This document shows, piece after piece, positions 1 through 10,290 of a DNA stretch of 64,000 nt. Made by a program: the position numbers and the translations under genes. The notes below the pieces were generated by a model. The model did not search any database and was not told where the DNA came from. It saw nothing but the letters and a program-made list of their open reading frames with translations. The stretch spans positions 39,091-103,090 of the forward strand of contig NW_005179219.1 in NCBI RefSeq assembly GCF_000350225.1, read 5' to 3'. Every line of letters begins with the position of its first letter. The stretch's first letter is position 1. This DNA comes from Chondrus crispus. Taxonomy: Eukaryota; Rhodophyta; Florideophyceae; Gigartinales; Gigartinaceae.

Positions 1-841
1 CACTATAAAGGCATCAATCTCCCAGGCACTGAAGCCAGGGCAGAGTTGACATCGCCACTCTGTCGAGCTCGCACCAGGTTAATATCACTCTTAGACCACC
101 GGACGACCGTAAAGTGCTACAACGCGGCAGCGGCAATGCAATGTGGGCGAATGCAATCCTCTATTCGGAGGAAAGGTGGCAACCTTGACCAGCTCTATCA
201 GCGGCATAGATAGAGTGGCAGCATGCAAGCAATGAACATGGCGCCAAGCACGAGCTCTGCTTCAATTAGCAAAGCACCGGAAGTGGCAAGTGCAGCGCGC
301 GGTAATATGGCATAGACGATAGATGCGGCAGCAAAGAGACGCGAGAAATCAGTACTTAAGCAGCGGTCTAACGTAGTAACAAAAGGATAGCGGCAGCAGC
401 CCAGCGTTCATGCTGATTACTTCGCCACCTTGTTCCTCCCTTTATCGCAGCCCCATATCAGTATCCCTGCCTCAGCCACGTCCGTCTGATCCTTGATCCA
501 AATATGGCCAATAATCTTACAACTGTACAGTAAATGGGAACAACACGTGTATTCAAGTGTAATTCTAGTGTATCTTGGAGACCTTTTTCGTGGTTGAGAA
601 TAGTGTTTACAGAGACGTTTGGCCCAGAAAGCTATTTTGCGCACTCTTGTGTACAGTATTTCGGGGCACGAGTGCCTCTTTCTTCGGAGCCCAACCAATA
701 TTTTCGAATAAAATTCATTAATATATATCTTCATTTCATACCTCTCTGCGCATTCAGCAGCCCCCTTCCCCTCGTGCTCCCCCGCTCCCTCTTCCGCCGG
801 AATACAGAATCTCTCGCTCCCTCCTCCTCCCACTACGGCAC

Positions 842-963
842 GGCACCTTCACCTTCCCCTTCCTTTCCCCCCCTTCACCTTCCTTTCCCCCCCTTCCCCC
901 ACCCTTACCCCCTTCCTTTCCCCCCCTTCCCCCACCCTTCCCCCTCCTTTCCCCCCTCCCCCT
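842..963 (+). repeat. Polypyrimidine (C/T) tract
   Basis: This is an almost pure C/T run with internal repeats of short units such as CCTTTCCCCCC. It sits upstream of the lipid phosphatase gene. Read through, it gives only a Pro/Phe/Ser/Leu low-complexity peptide, so I treat it as 5' non-coding or promoter sequence rather than as the N-terminus of that gene. The rest of 1-1079 shows no convincing gene. Confidence 0.6.
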
Positions 964-1079
964 TGACACCCTCAAACCCCCTTCCCTTCTCATCAGTATC
1001 ATCCATAGCCTCTACGGCCGGATTTCACCCGACCATCGTAGCATTGCGCCCGGGGCCCCGTCGTCTCGCCCCGCTCCCA

Positions 1080-2234
1080 ATGTGCCGAGACACGGATGAG
1101 ACCAAACCCAGTCATAAAGAGGGTGATGGTTGTATGTCCACTTACTCCTCCTCCGTCTCCTCCTCTCCCGACTCTCCCCCACTCGCCGCGCCACAGTTCC
1201 CATACATCCCCGTTCCGACATCCTACCAACTCGCCTTCCCCCTCGCCATCGAACGATTCTTTCAACCCATCGACGACGCAGTCATCCGCCAATGTCAACG
1301 GACGACCACCAGACCCGTCTATTCATTCTCCATGGCCCTCACCTTTTTCACAGCCATAGAGTTTTTACTCGCCGCTCCCCCCACTCTTTACGCTCTCGGC
1401 TATGACGCCGCCGCTGGCCTAGCTACATCGGTGCTTCTCGTCCTCGGCGTCATTAGTCAGATGCCCAAAAAATTCATTTTTCGCCGGAGACCCTGGATGG
1501 TCGGTAGGGCCCTCGCCATACGCCAGGATAAGACCAGCTCTTTTCCTAGCAGAGCCGTCGTTTGCGCAAGTGTCTTTTCGTGGCTAATCGCTCAAGCACT
1601 CTATTTGGAAGGCTTTCTGCCGGGTCAGTTGTCTCCGTTGCGCTTGTGGTTTGGAATTGCAATAGTTTCCAGTTTAGCTGCCTTTGCACGCATCAATGTC
1701 GGCGCGCACTATCCTTCAGATACTCTTCTCGGCTTCGTGTTGGGTTGCGTCGTCATTAAGATTGGCGTGTACTATGAGCAATTCTGGCAAGACCTCGGAT
1801 GTGGCGCCTCCTACCCCAACCCAGCGGGATCGCAAATCTTGTTGGATTCGAGTGCATCGGCTCTGAGCCATGCGTCATGGCAGAGGATGGCAGTCGCCAC
1901 ACTGCTCGCCTATGCAATGACGCTTGTGTCCATTCAGGGGTTCTGGGTAAAATGCAGTTACGTATACGGACTACTGCTATCGAGCGCTGCGTTTCGAGCG
2001 GTGTTTCTGTGCTGCAGGCAGACGCCGGGTGGGGCTTGCGTGGCCGAGGTTGTGCGGCACGGGGGGTTGAAAGAGCATGTACTAGCAACAGCAATGTTTA
2101 CATCCCTGCTGGTATTTGGAATGGTGACAAAAGGGAGGAAGGGAGTACTTCGCGTCGTTAGTTTTTCACTTATCTACTTCGGCACAATATTCGGCTTACT
2201 ATATTGGCGATTACGACCACCATCGTCTTTGTAG
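1080..2234 (+). CDS. PAP2-superfamily lipid phosphatase-like membrane protein
   Basis: This is predicted to be an integral membrane protein of the PAP2 family, whose members dephosphorylate lipid phosphates or diphosphates such as phosphatidate or dolichyl/polyprenyl diphosphate. Motif 1, K-x6-RP, is visible as KKFIFRRRP. Motif 3, R-x5-H-x3-D, is visible as ARINVGAHYPSD. Motif 2 reads SFPSRAVV, so the usual histidine after PS(G/R) is absent. Hydrophobic segments surround these motifs, as in the six-TM family. The frame stays open upstream to an ATG at 534, but those codons cover a C/T tract. I therefore prefer the ATG at 1080, or the one at 1134. The gene is intronless as read. Family assignment is good; substrate and activity are unknown because of the motif 2 change. 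Confidence 0.75.
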   Translation: MCRDTDETKPSHKEGDGCMSTYSSSVSSSPDSPPLAAPQFPYIPVPTSYQLAFPLAIERFFQPIDDAVIRQCQRTTTRPVYSFSMALTFFTAIEFLLAAPPTLYALGYDAAAGLATSVLLVLGVISQMPKKFIFRRRPWMVGRALAIRQDKTSSFPSRAVVCASVFSWLIAQALYLEGFLPGQLSPLRLWFGIAIVSSLAAFARINVGAHYPSDTLLGFVLGCVVIKIGVYYEQFWQDLGCGASYPNPAGSQILLDSSASALSHASWQRMAVATLLAYAMTLVSIQGFWVKCSYVYGLLLSSAAFRAVFLCCRQTPGGACVAEVVRHGGLKEHVLATAMFTSLLVFGMVTKGRKGVLRVVSFSLIYFGTIFGLLYWRLRPPSSL

Positions 2235-3730
2235 GAGCGGCACGCGAGGCAACAAGCTGAATTTTTTTTGAAGGTGGGAACGGATGCAGGAATTCTCAAC
2301 GAACGTACTCTAGACGGGTTTCCGGCGTCTCACATTTATGTAAATAAATAAATATGCCATAACAACCAACATTGTATAGAACTTACAATACGTACTTGCG
2401 ATTCGTCGGGAATGTGTGCGTCTGAAGCCATTCAGAGGAAGAAAGCCGCGTTGCGTTCAATCATGCCGTGTAACGGAAAAGACAGCCGGGTAGGGTTTCT
2501 CACCGGAGGAGATGAATGAAACCCCCAATCTCAGCGCCTGTGATCTCCTAGGTAGTACCGCGTGGATGCACATTTGGAGCGAGACAAGAGCACAAATTAG
2601 AAAGGGTTAGCTACTCCTCATCACCGATATCCAAAAAAAGCGATATGCAGGTCACGCTGGAGCCATAAAACCACTCAGACATCCAAGGAATTCCAACCAT
2701 CATGGATCTCAACGACATGGCAATGCCGGAGATCTATGGGTTATACTGCGAATGGAATTTGTGTCCTCCTTGCGAACAAAAGTAGCAAGTGACGCTGCCC
2801 TTATCGAACGTGACGGAAGCGACTTACCTCTCCTATTGTCGCCAGCGATCGGCATAAATTCCCGACCTCGATGGTATTCATCGAGGTCGAAATGTCGCCC
2901 AAGCCAGGTTGGCCGACGCGTGCGGCTCGGCGGCCGCTGCTGGACGAAGGGTGGGAGAAGAGATGAGAGAATCAACGGGCATTAAATACAGCTTGCAGAG
3001 TGCGGCCGCTGGCTTTGTTTTACGAATATCCAGCCGATGCTTGCGTAGGTGAATGAAAATCAGATCAAAATGGGATCACAGATGCGAGATCCAAAGTTTC
3101 AAATCTGATTCGGCACGTCTATTCAAGGCGAGAACAGATCCTGTGCGGCTACTCTCGAGACGGAACTGGAATAAATCTCTCCAACATCCAGGTGTGTCAC
3201 CAGATGTGTGAATCAACGGCCGACGGGGCTTGAATGCCGACCTCTATGTCGCCACCCTCTCCTCATCTCCACCGAAGCGGTTCTTGTCGCTCCATCCGGA
3301 AAAGGCAGCAACTTCCTTGACCATCCATCTCACCGTGACAACGAAACCCACTGTGGCCTCTTCGTTGCCGTGCTCAAGGGCTCAAGGGACATTGTAAACA
3401 CCCAACTGAACCCAATGTGAACAACAGTAAGTAGCTCCTCTCACTTCTTATCAATGGCTCATCTTCACAGGGGTTTGACGGGATGACTGCGTATCTACAT
3501 TGAAATCGACTTCTTCTTCCAATGATTCTAATGATTAAAGTGCACGCGATCTAAGTCTGATCATTGCAACCCTTCTTCCGAGTTCGAGTTCTCCACAACC
3601 AACTGAACGTCCTACTTGTCTGGCACGAAAACTGACCGCATCGCCAATTCCTGTGCATCCTGATTGTTCCTCTTCCAATCTTTAGGCGCCTCTGTTTGAC
3701 CACAAGCACGGCATAACAACTGCCGCGAAA
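2235..3730. other. Intergenic, no gene recognised
   Basis: Only short, unsupported ORFs occur here. It contains the 3' flank of the PAP2 gene and the 5' flank of the transporter gene. I see no RNA gene or mobile-element ends. Confidence 0.5.
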
Positions 3731-4801
3731 ATGCCCCTGGATTTTATGCCCACGCCTTCAGTATCTCCTGCACGATCAAGGAACAAGTGTCTTCGTGCAA
3801 GTATACTTCTCACAATATGGTACCTTTCCTCATCTGCAGCTGTGATCCTCACTAAGTCGCTCTTTTCGGGCTTGCACCAGCGACTCCCTCCATTCCCGTT
3901 TGGCCTCACATTGACCGCCACTAATAATATTGTAGCAGGATTAGCTGCTACCTTGCTTTTTGGCCAGCCTACAGAGCTTCACAGGGACAGCAATCTCAAC
4001 CGCCTCGCAGTCATAATTGGTGCGACGACGGCGGCAGAGATAGGCCTCTCGAACATTGCCTTGAATTTACTGTCTGTTTCGTATGCCACAGTTCTGAAAG
4101 GGATGGCACCATTTTTCGTGATGGCATGGGGGGCCTTACTGGGGGTTCAACGCCTCCACATTGGTCTAATCTTGACAATGGCTGCGATCGCCGTCGGACT
4201 AGCCCTTGCTGTGGCTGGGGAGGCGGATGCCGTAACTGCCACTATATCTCAATTTATGAAAGCAGGGTTTTTGGCTCAACTTTTTTCAGCCCTTCTGTCA
4301 GGGTTTCGATGGATCCTTACACAGGTATTCGTAAAAGGAGAGAGTGTGAATGGAACTCGCGTGGCCGCTGCTCTCAACATTCGACCTCCCTCGCGTGATA
4401 TGTCTGCTGTTCAAACTATTCGGCTCACTGCCCCGTATACGTTGTTTTGGGTTCTTCCCTTTGTAGCTGTGATCGAAGGAAGGTCCCTCATTCTCTGGGT
4501 GCGGCATGCTAATTTCATGGATCTAGTCAATTTGGGTACCGTACTGACAATTATTGGCGTATGTGTGTATACGCTGTTGTGGGCTGAATATGAACTGGTC
4601 AAGGTGACGTCTTCCTTGACTGTTTCAGTTGCGTTTGTGATGAAGGAAGTGATTGTTCTGTTTGCTGGCTCGATGATTTTCAACGATCGGCTCTCCAAAC
4701 TTACCTTTGTAGGGTTTGTCATCGTCCAATGCGGCATATTAGGGTATGGATGCCTACCGCGCGAAACACACATGAAAAAAGACACCGTTTCGCAGACTTG
4801 A
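3731..4801 (+). CDS. Nucleotide-sugar/triose-phosphate transporter family protein (SLC35C2-like)
   Basis: This is a polytopic membrane protein of 356 residues, the usual size for the TPT/SLC35 branch of the drug/metabolite transporter superfamily. About ten hydrophobic segments are visible. The central segment LSVSYATVLKGMAPFFVM and the C-terminal one with VTSSLTVSVAFVMKEV and GFVIVQCGILGY match the pattern I know from SLC35C2-type Golgi/ER transporters. An FRWILTQ motif lies between them. The start is the ATG at 3731, preceded by a C/T-rich leader. No intron is needed. The transported substrate cannot be read from the sequence. It is convergent with nothing and lies 1.5 kb downstream of the PAP2 gene on the same strand. 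Confidence 0.85.
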   Translation: MPLDFMPTPSVSPARSRNKCLRASILLTIWYLSSSAAVILTKSLFSGLHQRLPPFPFGLTLTATNNIVAGLAATLLFGQPTELHRDSNLNRLAVIIGATTAAEIGLSNIALNLLSVSYATVLKGMAPFFVMAWGALLGVQRLHIGLILTMAAIAVGLALAVAGEADAVTATISQFMKAGFLAQLFSALLSGFRWILTQVFVKGESVNGTRVAAALNIRPPSRDMSAVQTIRLTAPYTLFWVLPFVAVIEGRSLILWVRHANFMDLVNLGTVLTIIGVCVYTLLWAEYELVKVTSSLTVSVAFVMKEVIVLFAGSMIFNDRLSKLTFVGFVIVQCGILGYGCLPRETHMKKDTVSQT

Positions 4802-5956
4802 TCTCGTCCAGGATCAGCGAATTTGGTCGATTTCAGTATGCTTTGCTTTGTCGATCTGTGCTGGAGCTGTCGGATGGTCGGAAATTGTGTGTTTCCGACA
4901 GCAAGGCGAATTGTTGGTGTCGTACACGTACTTCCTATAGCGAAATGAAGTTGACACCTAGGCTGAATATGTCAAAAAGCTTTACCCTGAAGCAGCCTTC
5001 CATGAAGTCGGAGAGCACCTCACATACCCTTCCGGACTGGCTCTTCGTGCAATATGTTAGAGACTGCTCTGTGCCAGAATACAGCTACAGTAGAATATGG
5101 ATGCCTTGTGAGTGTGCTGCGTGTTATGGGAATAGCCTGCGCCTGAATGGATATCTCGCAGAGCTGAGGCGGAGCTACCCCAGAAGGCGCAACACTGTTT
5201 CCTATTGGACGACGGCCGAAGTCGAGCTGCAATGAACGCAGCTGCGCGGACAATCTCGGCGATATCCACGGTGAAAAAGTTCTAGGACTTTTATTGTACA
5301 AGAAGCGAATACGGACATGTTCAAATAAACTGCAAAGTGTTTCGGCGTGTCGATGGATGTAGGCGTCGAGATGGGTTTGGCTCTTTAAATCCCTGCTTCC
5401 CAAGATGGATCCAGAAGAGCAATCCTGTTGAGCGACCGAGACGAAATTGTTTTTGCAACTATCGGTGCCGTCACATATTATTGAGCAGCGCAGTATGCTG
5501 CCGCCCTCGGCGAAGGACAAAGGTTGCTAAGACCACGGGAGGCAGTCGTAGTCTTCATTTGCTTCCGCTCAGAATTGACGGCGAGCGCAGCGGCGTGGAC
5601 CCCGGAGTACCCTGGTACTGTACTACAGTACATTGCATCTCTGTCTCGGTGGAGGCGGTATTTCAAAAATATCGTACTCACCATACAGTTCAGATACTGT
5701 AGCGCAAAAAAGCCTCAATCAAACGGTGCAGGACCTCTCACAAGTCGCGTCGTGTAAAAAATACAGAGCCAGATTTCAGATTTTTGGGGCCTGGCTCTTT
5801 GAGGTTGACCAACGGAACGACATGTTCCTTGGCTTTAGCTACATCGTAGTTGCTTCACGGTTGGGGTTGACTCGCGCACTTCAACCGTGTAGAACCCGAA
5901 GGCCTTCTCTTCTGCAGGACCAACAATCGCGACCGCCAGGGATCAAGCCATTGACA
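4802..5956. other. Intergenic between transporter and iminopeptidase
   Basis: No protein-like ORF stands out. A TACTGTA-rich palindromic patch occurs around 5615-5635. The last 200 bases form the leader of the next gene. Confidence 0.5.
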
Positions 5957-7109
5957 ATGGCTACCGAGCTTGAGAAGTCGACAGCCAATCTCAAGCTGAG
6001 CCAGACGCGATCCTTGTATCCACCCATTAACCCCTACAAGGTGGCCTTTGTTGATGTTTCTGATATTCACACCGTCTACTACGAAGTTTCTGGAAACCCA
6101 AATGGCATTCCGGTCTGCTTCATTCATGGTGGCCCGGGCGGAGGCACCGTCGATGCTCACCGTCGGTTTTTCAATCCCGAAAGTAAGAACAGTTCCTTTT
6201 GAGCGATAGCCGCTCCTCCAATACTTACTAGGCGATTGAAAGCGAGAACTTCTGACATATGTCTGTTATTCAGTATACAAAATCATCTTATTTGATCAGA
6301 GAGGTTGCGGGAGGTCAAGGCCTGCTGCAAACCTGCAGGAGAATACGACATGGGCGTTAATAGATGACATGGAGAGAATCCGAGAAGAACTGTCTATCGA
6401 ATCCTGGGTTCTCTTTGGTGGTAGCTGGGGCTCGACCTTGTCCGTTGCCTATGCTCAGTGTCATCCAGACCGAGTTTTAGCGTTGATTTTGCGTGGAATA
6501 TTCATGATTCGTGAGCAAGAGCTGTCGTGGTTATACGAGCGCAATGGGGCTGCCATGTTGTATCCTGAGCCATTTCAACGGTACTTGGCAGGGTTACCGG
6601 AACGTCTGCGCAGCGCGAGAAGCCTCATGACAGCTTATCACAGTATTCTGAGCAACGAGAAGGCTTCTGTGGAGAGAAAGACTGCGGCCAACGCATGGAC
6701 GAAGTGGGAGCAAACTTTGTCGACATTCCCCAAACCTGGTGAGGTGGATGAAGCAGACAGCGCAAAATATACAGACGAGGAAAACCTAGCGTTCGCGAGG
6801 ATTGAAAGCCATTACTTTGTCAATCGCGGCTTTGTTGAGGAAGACGGTTTTTTGATATCGGAAGAGCAGATGAAAAAAATTCGCCATATTCGCACCGTCA
6901 TTGTGCAGGGCCGGTGGGATATGGTTTGTCCTCGTAAAACTGCGTTCGATCTGGCCCAGAAGTTCCATGGAAATGCGGAGGTTGTGATTGTGGAAAACGC
7001 TGGCCACTCTACTTTTGAATCGGGTATTGAGCAGGAGCTCCTGCAAGCGACCGAAACAATAGGGGAAGAGTTTAAAAGTATGTGCAATGGTACGGTCGCT
7101 GACCGATGA
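5957..7109 (+). CDS. Proline iminopeptidase (alpha/beta hydrolase, S33), two exons
   Basis: This is predicted to be a serine exopeptidase that removes N-terminal proline from peptides. Exon 1 is 5957-6182 and exon 2 is 6274-7109. Joining them gives 353 codons, close to the size of bacterial and plant enzymes, and creates the family sequence FNPE-IYKIILFDQRGCGRS. The oxyanion-hole motif HGGPGGG lies near residue 56. The nucleophile elbow is GGSWGS. The catalytic acid is probably in GRWDMVCP and the histidine in ENAGHS. The start is the ATG in MATELEKS; the frame is open further upstream but without family similarity. The protein is probably cytosolic, as no signal peptide is seen. It is the only host gene here that clearly needs splicing. 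Confidence 0.9.
6183..6273 (+). other. Intron of the proline iminopeptidase gene
   Basis: This is a 91-nt spacer with donor GTAAGA and acceptor TTATTCAG. Its removal restores frame and family sequence exactly. An in-frame stop inside it shows that it cannot be read through. Confidence 0.88.
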
Positions 7110-9233
7110 AGCAGACTTTGAGGCTTCTAGAGATTGACTGCGGTGAATACCGAAAGCAACTATTCGAAAGAATTGGCCAACCGTTTCTGCAACTGAGTGA
7201 TAGGCGAGAGAGGAAAACTTTCGAAGTAATGATTTTCTCTTGAGTAAGAGGTTTCAAGACATGCACCGCGGTTCACAAAATGTACAACTCTAATCGGGTT
7301 CTAATGCCCAAAGCTTAGAGAACGCTACAGCGAGGCATCCGACCCCGCGATTAAGACTTCAGACGATGCGGACACGCTAAAGTATTGACCTGCGCAACGG
7401 AGCTGCTGTAGTTTTGTTCCTCATCTCGACGGTGCTGCCAGCAACTACATTTTGCCTAAACGCTGTTTGTACATGTTTAATATTTGCATACCTCGTTCAC
7501 ACCTGGTCAAGCAGTAGCGAGAGTGCAATCTACAGTATTCACTGCTACTCTAGGGCGAATGCGGGTGGCTTGAAGTGACATGAATGCACAATACCTAATT
7601 CAGCCGATAGCCTCGTGCTGAGTGCCACGGGATTGTTTTCAATTGTGGTGGCGATGAACATACAATGCGCACATTTGGCAGCATCATGACACAGCCGAAA
7701 CGATGCCGCACAGCTTGCATATCTCCATTTTTCTTCGATGCTCAAGACTGCCAAAGAATCCCACAAACATTGACGAGACATGAAAACGTAAGCCGCACGA
7801 AATGCAGTCATGTCAGGCCTGTTGTATTCAACACTCTTGACTTCGTCATTGGCCTTGAAGCAGTTTGAATTGGGTTGTTATCTAGAGACTTTGTGCCTGC
7901 ACGTTTTGGATATAAAGGAGGTATCAATCAGCTGCTTCATCTTTCTTCCACGCCAGTAGAGGTTGCGTATGTCTCCAAGTTCATGGACCACAACTCTTTG
8001 ATGCAGCACGAGCCCCACCGTAGGAGTAGGGGGCCCACGAAATCAGGAAGAAAGCTAAAGACAGAGTGACTCCCGACGTAAATGATATGCGTGGTTGCAA
8101 TTCTGAATGAACGCTGCGCGATCACAGCTGTGGACTTAAGCGAAGCTTTTCCACCGTCATCGGCCGCATAGTAGAAAAAAATTGCGTACACTACCAGCCA
8201 TACATTGCTTTGTTTCCACTCACAGCCACAAAGAGGGCCTTGTAAAGTTGACATCTGCTCCTTTATGCATTTCATAGGCCAGAAAGCCTTTAGCTTGATC
8301 ATCTTGTCGGACACCACGGGAAAGAAAATCCGCCCGGACTCTGTCGTTTTGTTTTGGCCACCGCTTGCGTATTTGCAGGCGCGATCTTGAGTGCAGGAAG
8401 GTACAGATGTGTTGAAATTAGCGTTGGGGACTTCTTCCCATCTTCCCGTGTCGTGATTAAAACCCAGGTCATAGGTATAGCCCCCTCGCCTGCACCCAAA
8501 CCGTTTCCTCGTAACCCGTTTTCATGCATTGGAGTAGTCTTTGGACAACCGGTGCCATACACTTCGAAGCTTTTGGAGACTTTTAAGGGCCGTGCAAGTT
8601 CTCCAGTTTTCATGCCGACAAAAATTTGCGCGTGGGCTCATCGCTTTCCTTCGCAGAGTATCAATTTCTGCAGCATGTCGACAATGAGCCGGAGAATCAT
8701 TGTTTTCGGTCGTACTGTAGGTAGACTCAGTGCATTGTGGTGGTGTTTACGAAAAGCCAGTGTACACTCGCGCCACAAGAACAGATCGCTTATCACGTCC
8801 ATTTTGCAATTAAGAAGTATTCGGGAAGATATATCACGCACACTCCATCTACACTCGGATCTGGTTTCCCTGTATTCTAGCAGGTTTTTCGTCTTGCTTA
8901 GACTTAGAGCCTATGTAGTTTCATTCCATTACACATGAGCTATTGTTTTAAGAAAGAACGATAAATGCATCGCCTCTAAGGTAGGATCCCTTGACCTTCT
9001 GAGAGACACCCTGTAACAGCAAATGAGTTTGATAGAGACCCTTCCTGCAAGTCTTTTCGCACAGGTGGCACACTCCGTCGCTTACTGGCACTTCCAGTTT
9101 TTCACCCAAACCTTTAGCATAATGACTATGCAATCCGGCCACAGAAGCAAAGTGTTTCTGTGAGTGTAGCAGAGGAGTTTCACACACAGAAACAAGTTGC
9201 TTCAATGACATGACCGCGTCCAGAAAATCATTA
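7110..9233. other. Intergenic; scattered minus-strand ORF fragments, no gene recognised
   Basis: Several minus-strand stretches read in a protein-like way, for example around 7937-8317, 8299-8613, 8638-8841 and 8948-9310. They are in different frames and I recognise no domain. They could be exons or remains of a gene disrupted by the retroelement at 9234, but I cannot connect them with convincing splice sites. Confidence 0.25.
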
Positions 9234-9468
9234 CGTCTTGTGTAGACAAGTTTATGCTGATGAAACAGACTATCTAAATAGCGAGGATGACCACTGTGGT
9301 GGCATGACACGATGCGTACGATGGTGTAAGCCTTCAGTTGCCACGTGTGGCTGTTTGTGGTGTAAGAATAGTTTACACCTGCAAGTACGGCGCTGGCGCC
9401 GTTGACTGTCTACAAGTGGCGTTCGAGACCCGCTGTTTTGCGACGGCGGGCATACCTCTCTCTTTCCC
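9234..9468 (+). repeat. Left direct repeat of the tyrosine-recombinase element
   Basis: This copy is identical to 13393-13627 except for A/G at 9454 versus 13613. The match stops sharply on both sides. Confidence 0.9.
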
Positions 9469-9606
9469 AAGAGAGTCCCCAGCAATTCTGGCGGTAGGCA
9501 CTTTCAAGCGGTCAAAAGAATCGGACCAAACACTCTCGCGAGTGAAGCAACGAACACAACTAGCTCTCCCCCTCACTTTTTCCTTCACCTCTGCACAGCG
9601 ACTGTT

Positions 9607-10290
9607 ATGGCAGATAATCCATTCGCCACAAGCAGCGCGCTCGTCCGGGAGGTTTTGGTCAAGGCCGCCGAAATTGGTAAGGGGAAGTCACTCGAGGAGG
9701 CCGGACTAGATCCGAAATGGCTCCGCTCTTACGGCCTATTCGCGAGGCGCTGCCGGGATGACAAGGACTTTGGGGTCACACCCTACCCTTTTGAGCAAGG
9801 GCCCGGCGTTGGGGCGCTCACTGGTGGGTTCTTCGAACATCGTGAGTGGCCCCTGCGTCGCGCCATGGAGAAGCATTCTAGCCTTCGGGCTGTCGCAGAG
9901 TACGAAGCCAACTACGTCAACGCGGCGGGATACTGGATGGCTTTCCACGAAGCCGCATTGGACCTGCGGCAGGAAGCAATCGTGGAGAAGGACGAAGATG
10001 CGGCCTTGCAGTGCGACGTGTGGGCTGGTGTGTCCAATCGATATGGATTGCGGGTTGTCGGCCTCCGCGCCGAGTTCTACAAGATGTCAGCTAAAGATCC
10101 AACCTACGCCAAGCTCGTGATGCCTACGTTAGAAAGGCGGAACGAGATGGCAGCTGCGGATGACTTGCAGGAGTCGATGAGCAAGTTGGAAACCCACCTG
10201 TCGACCCAACTCATGAAGGCAGTAGCCACCCTGAGTGCCAGCAACGCGACGAAGCGTGCTGGTAAAGGTGGCGCTGCTGGGGAGAAGTAG
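9607..10290 (+). CDS. Gag-like ORF1 of the tyrosine-recombinase element
   Basis: This is a 227-codon ORF with an ATG start, first in the element. I recognise no zinc knuckle or enzymatic motif; the C-terminus is Lys/Gly/Ala-rich. By position it should be the structural (gag-like) protein of the DIRS order. The RT frame opens before its stop and overlaps it by at least 56 nt in the +1 frame, so RT may be made by a +1 shift or by separate initiation. Confidence 0.65.
   Translation: MADNPFATSSALVREVLVKAAEIGKGKSLEEAGLDPKWLRSYGLFARRCRDDKDFGVTPYPFEQGPGVGALTGGFFEHREWPLRRAMEKHSSLRAVAEYEANYVNAAGYWMAFHEAALDLRQEAIVEKDEDAALQCDVWAGVSNRYGLRVVGLRAEFYKMSAKDPTYAKLVMPTLERRNEMAAADDLQESMSKLETHLSTQLMKAVATLSASNATKRAGKGGAAGEK

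Noticed and set aside
534..1079. N-terminal extension of the PAP2 gene from the ATG at 534
   Set aside because: The codons run through a C/T tract and give low-complexity peptide with no family similarity.
8354..8938. 194-codon plus-strand ORF
   Set aside because: It starts at a TTG, has no recognisable features and overlaps minus-strand stretches that look no worse.
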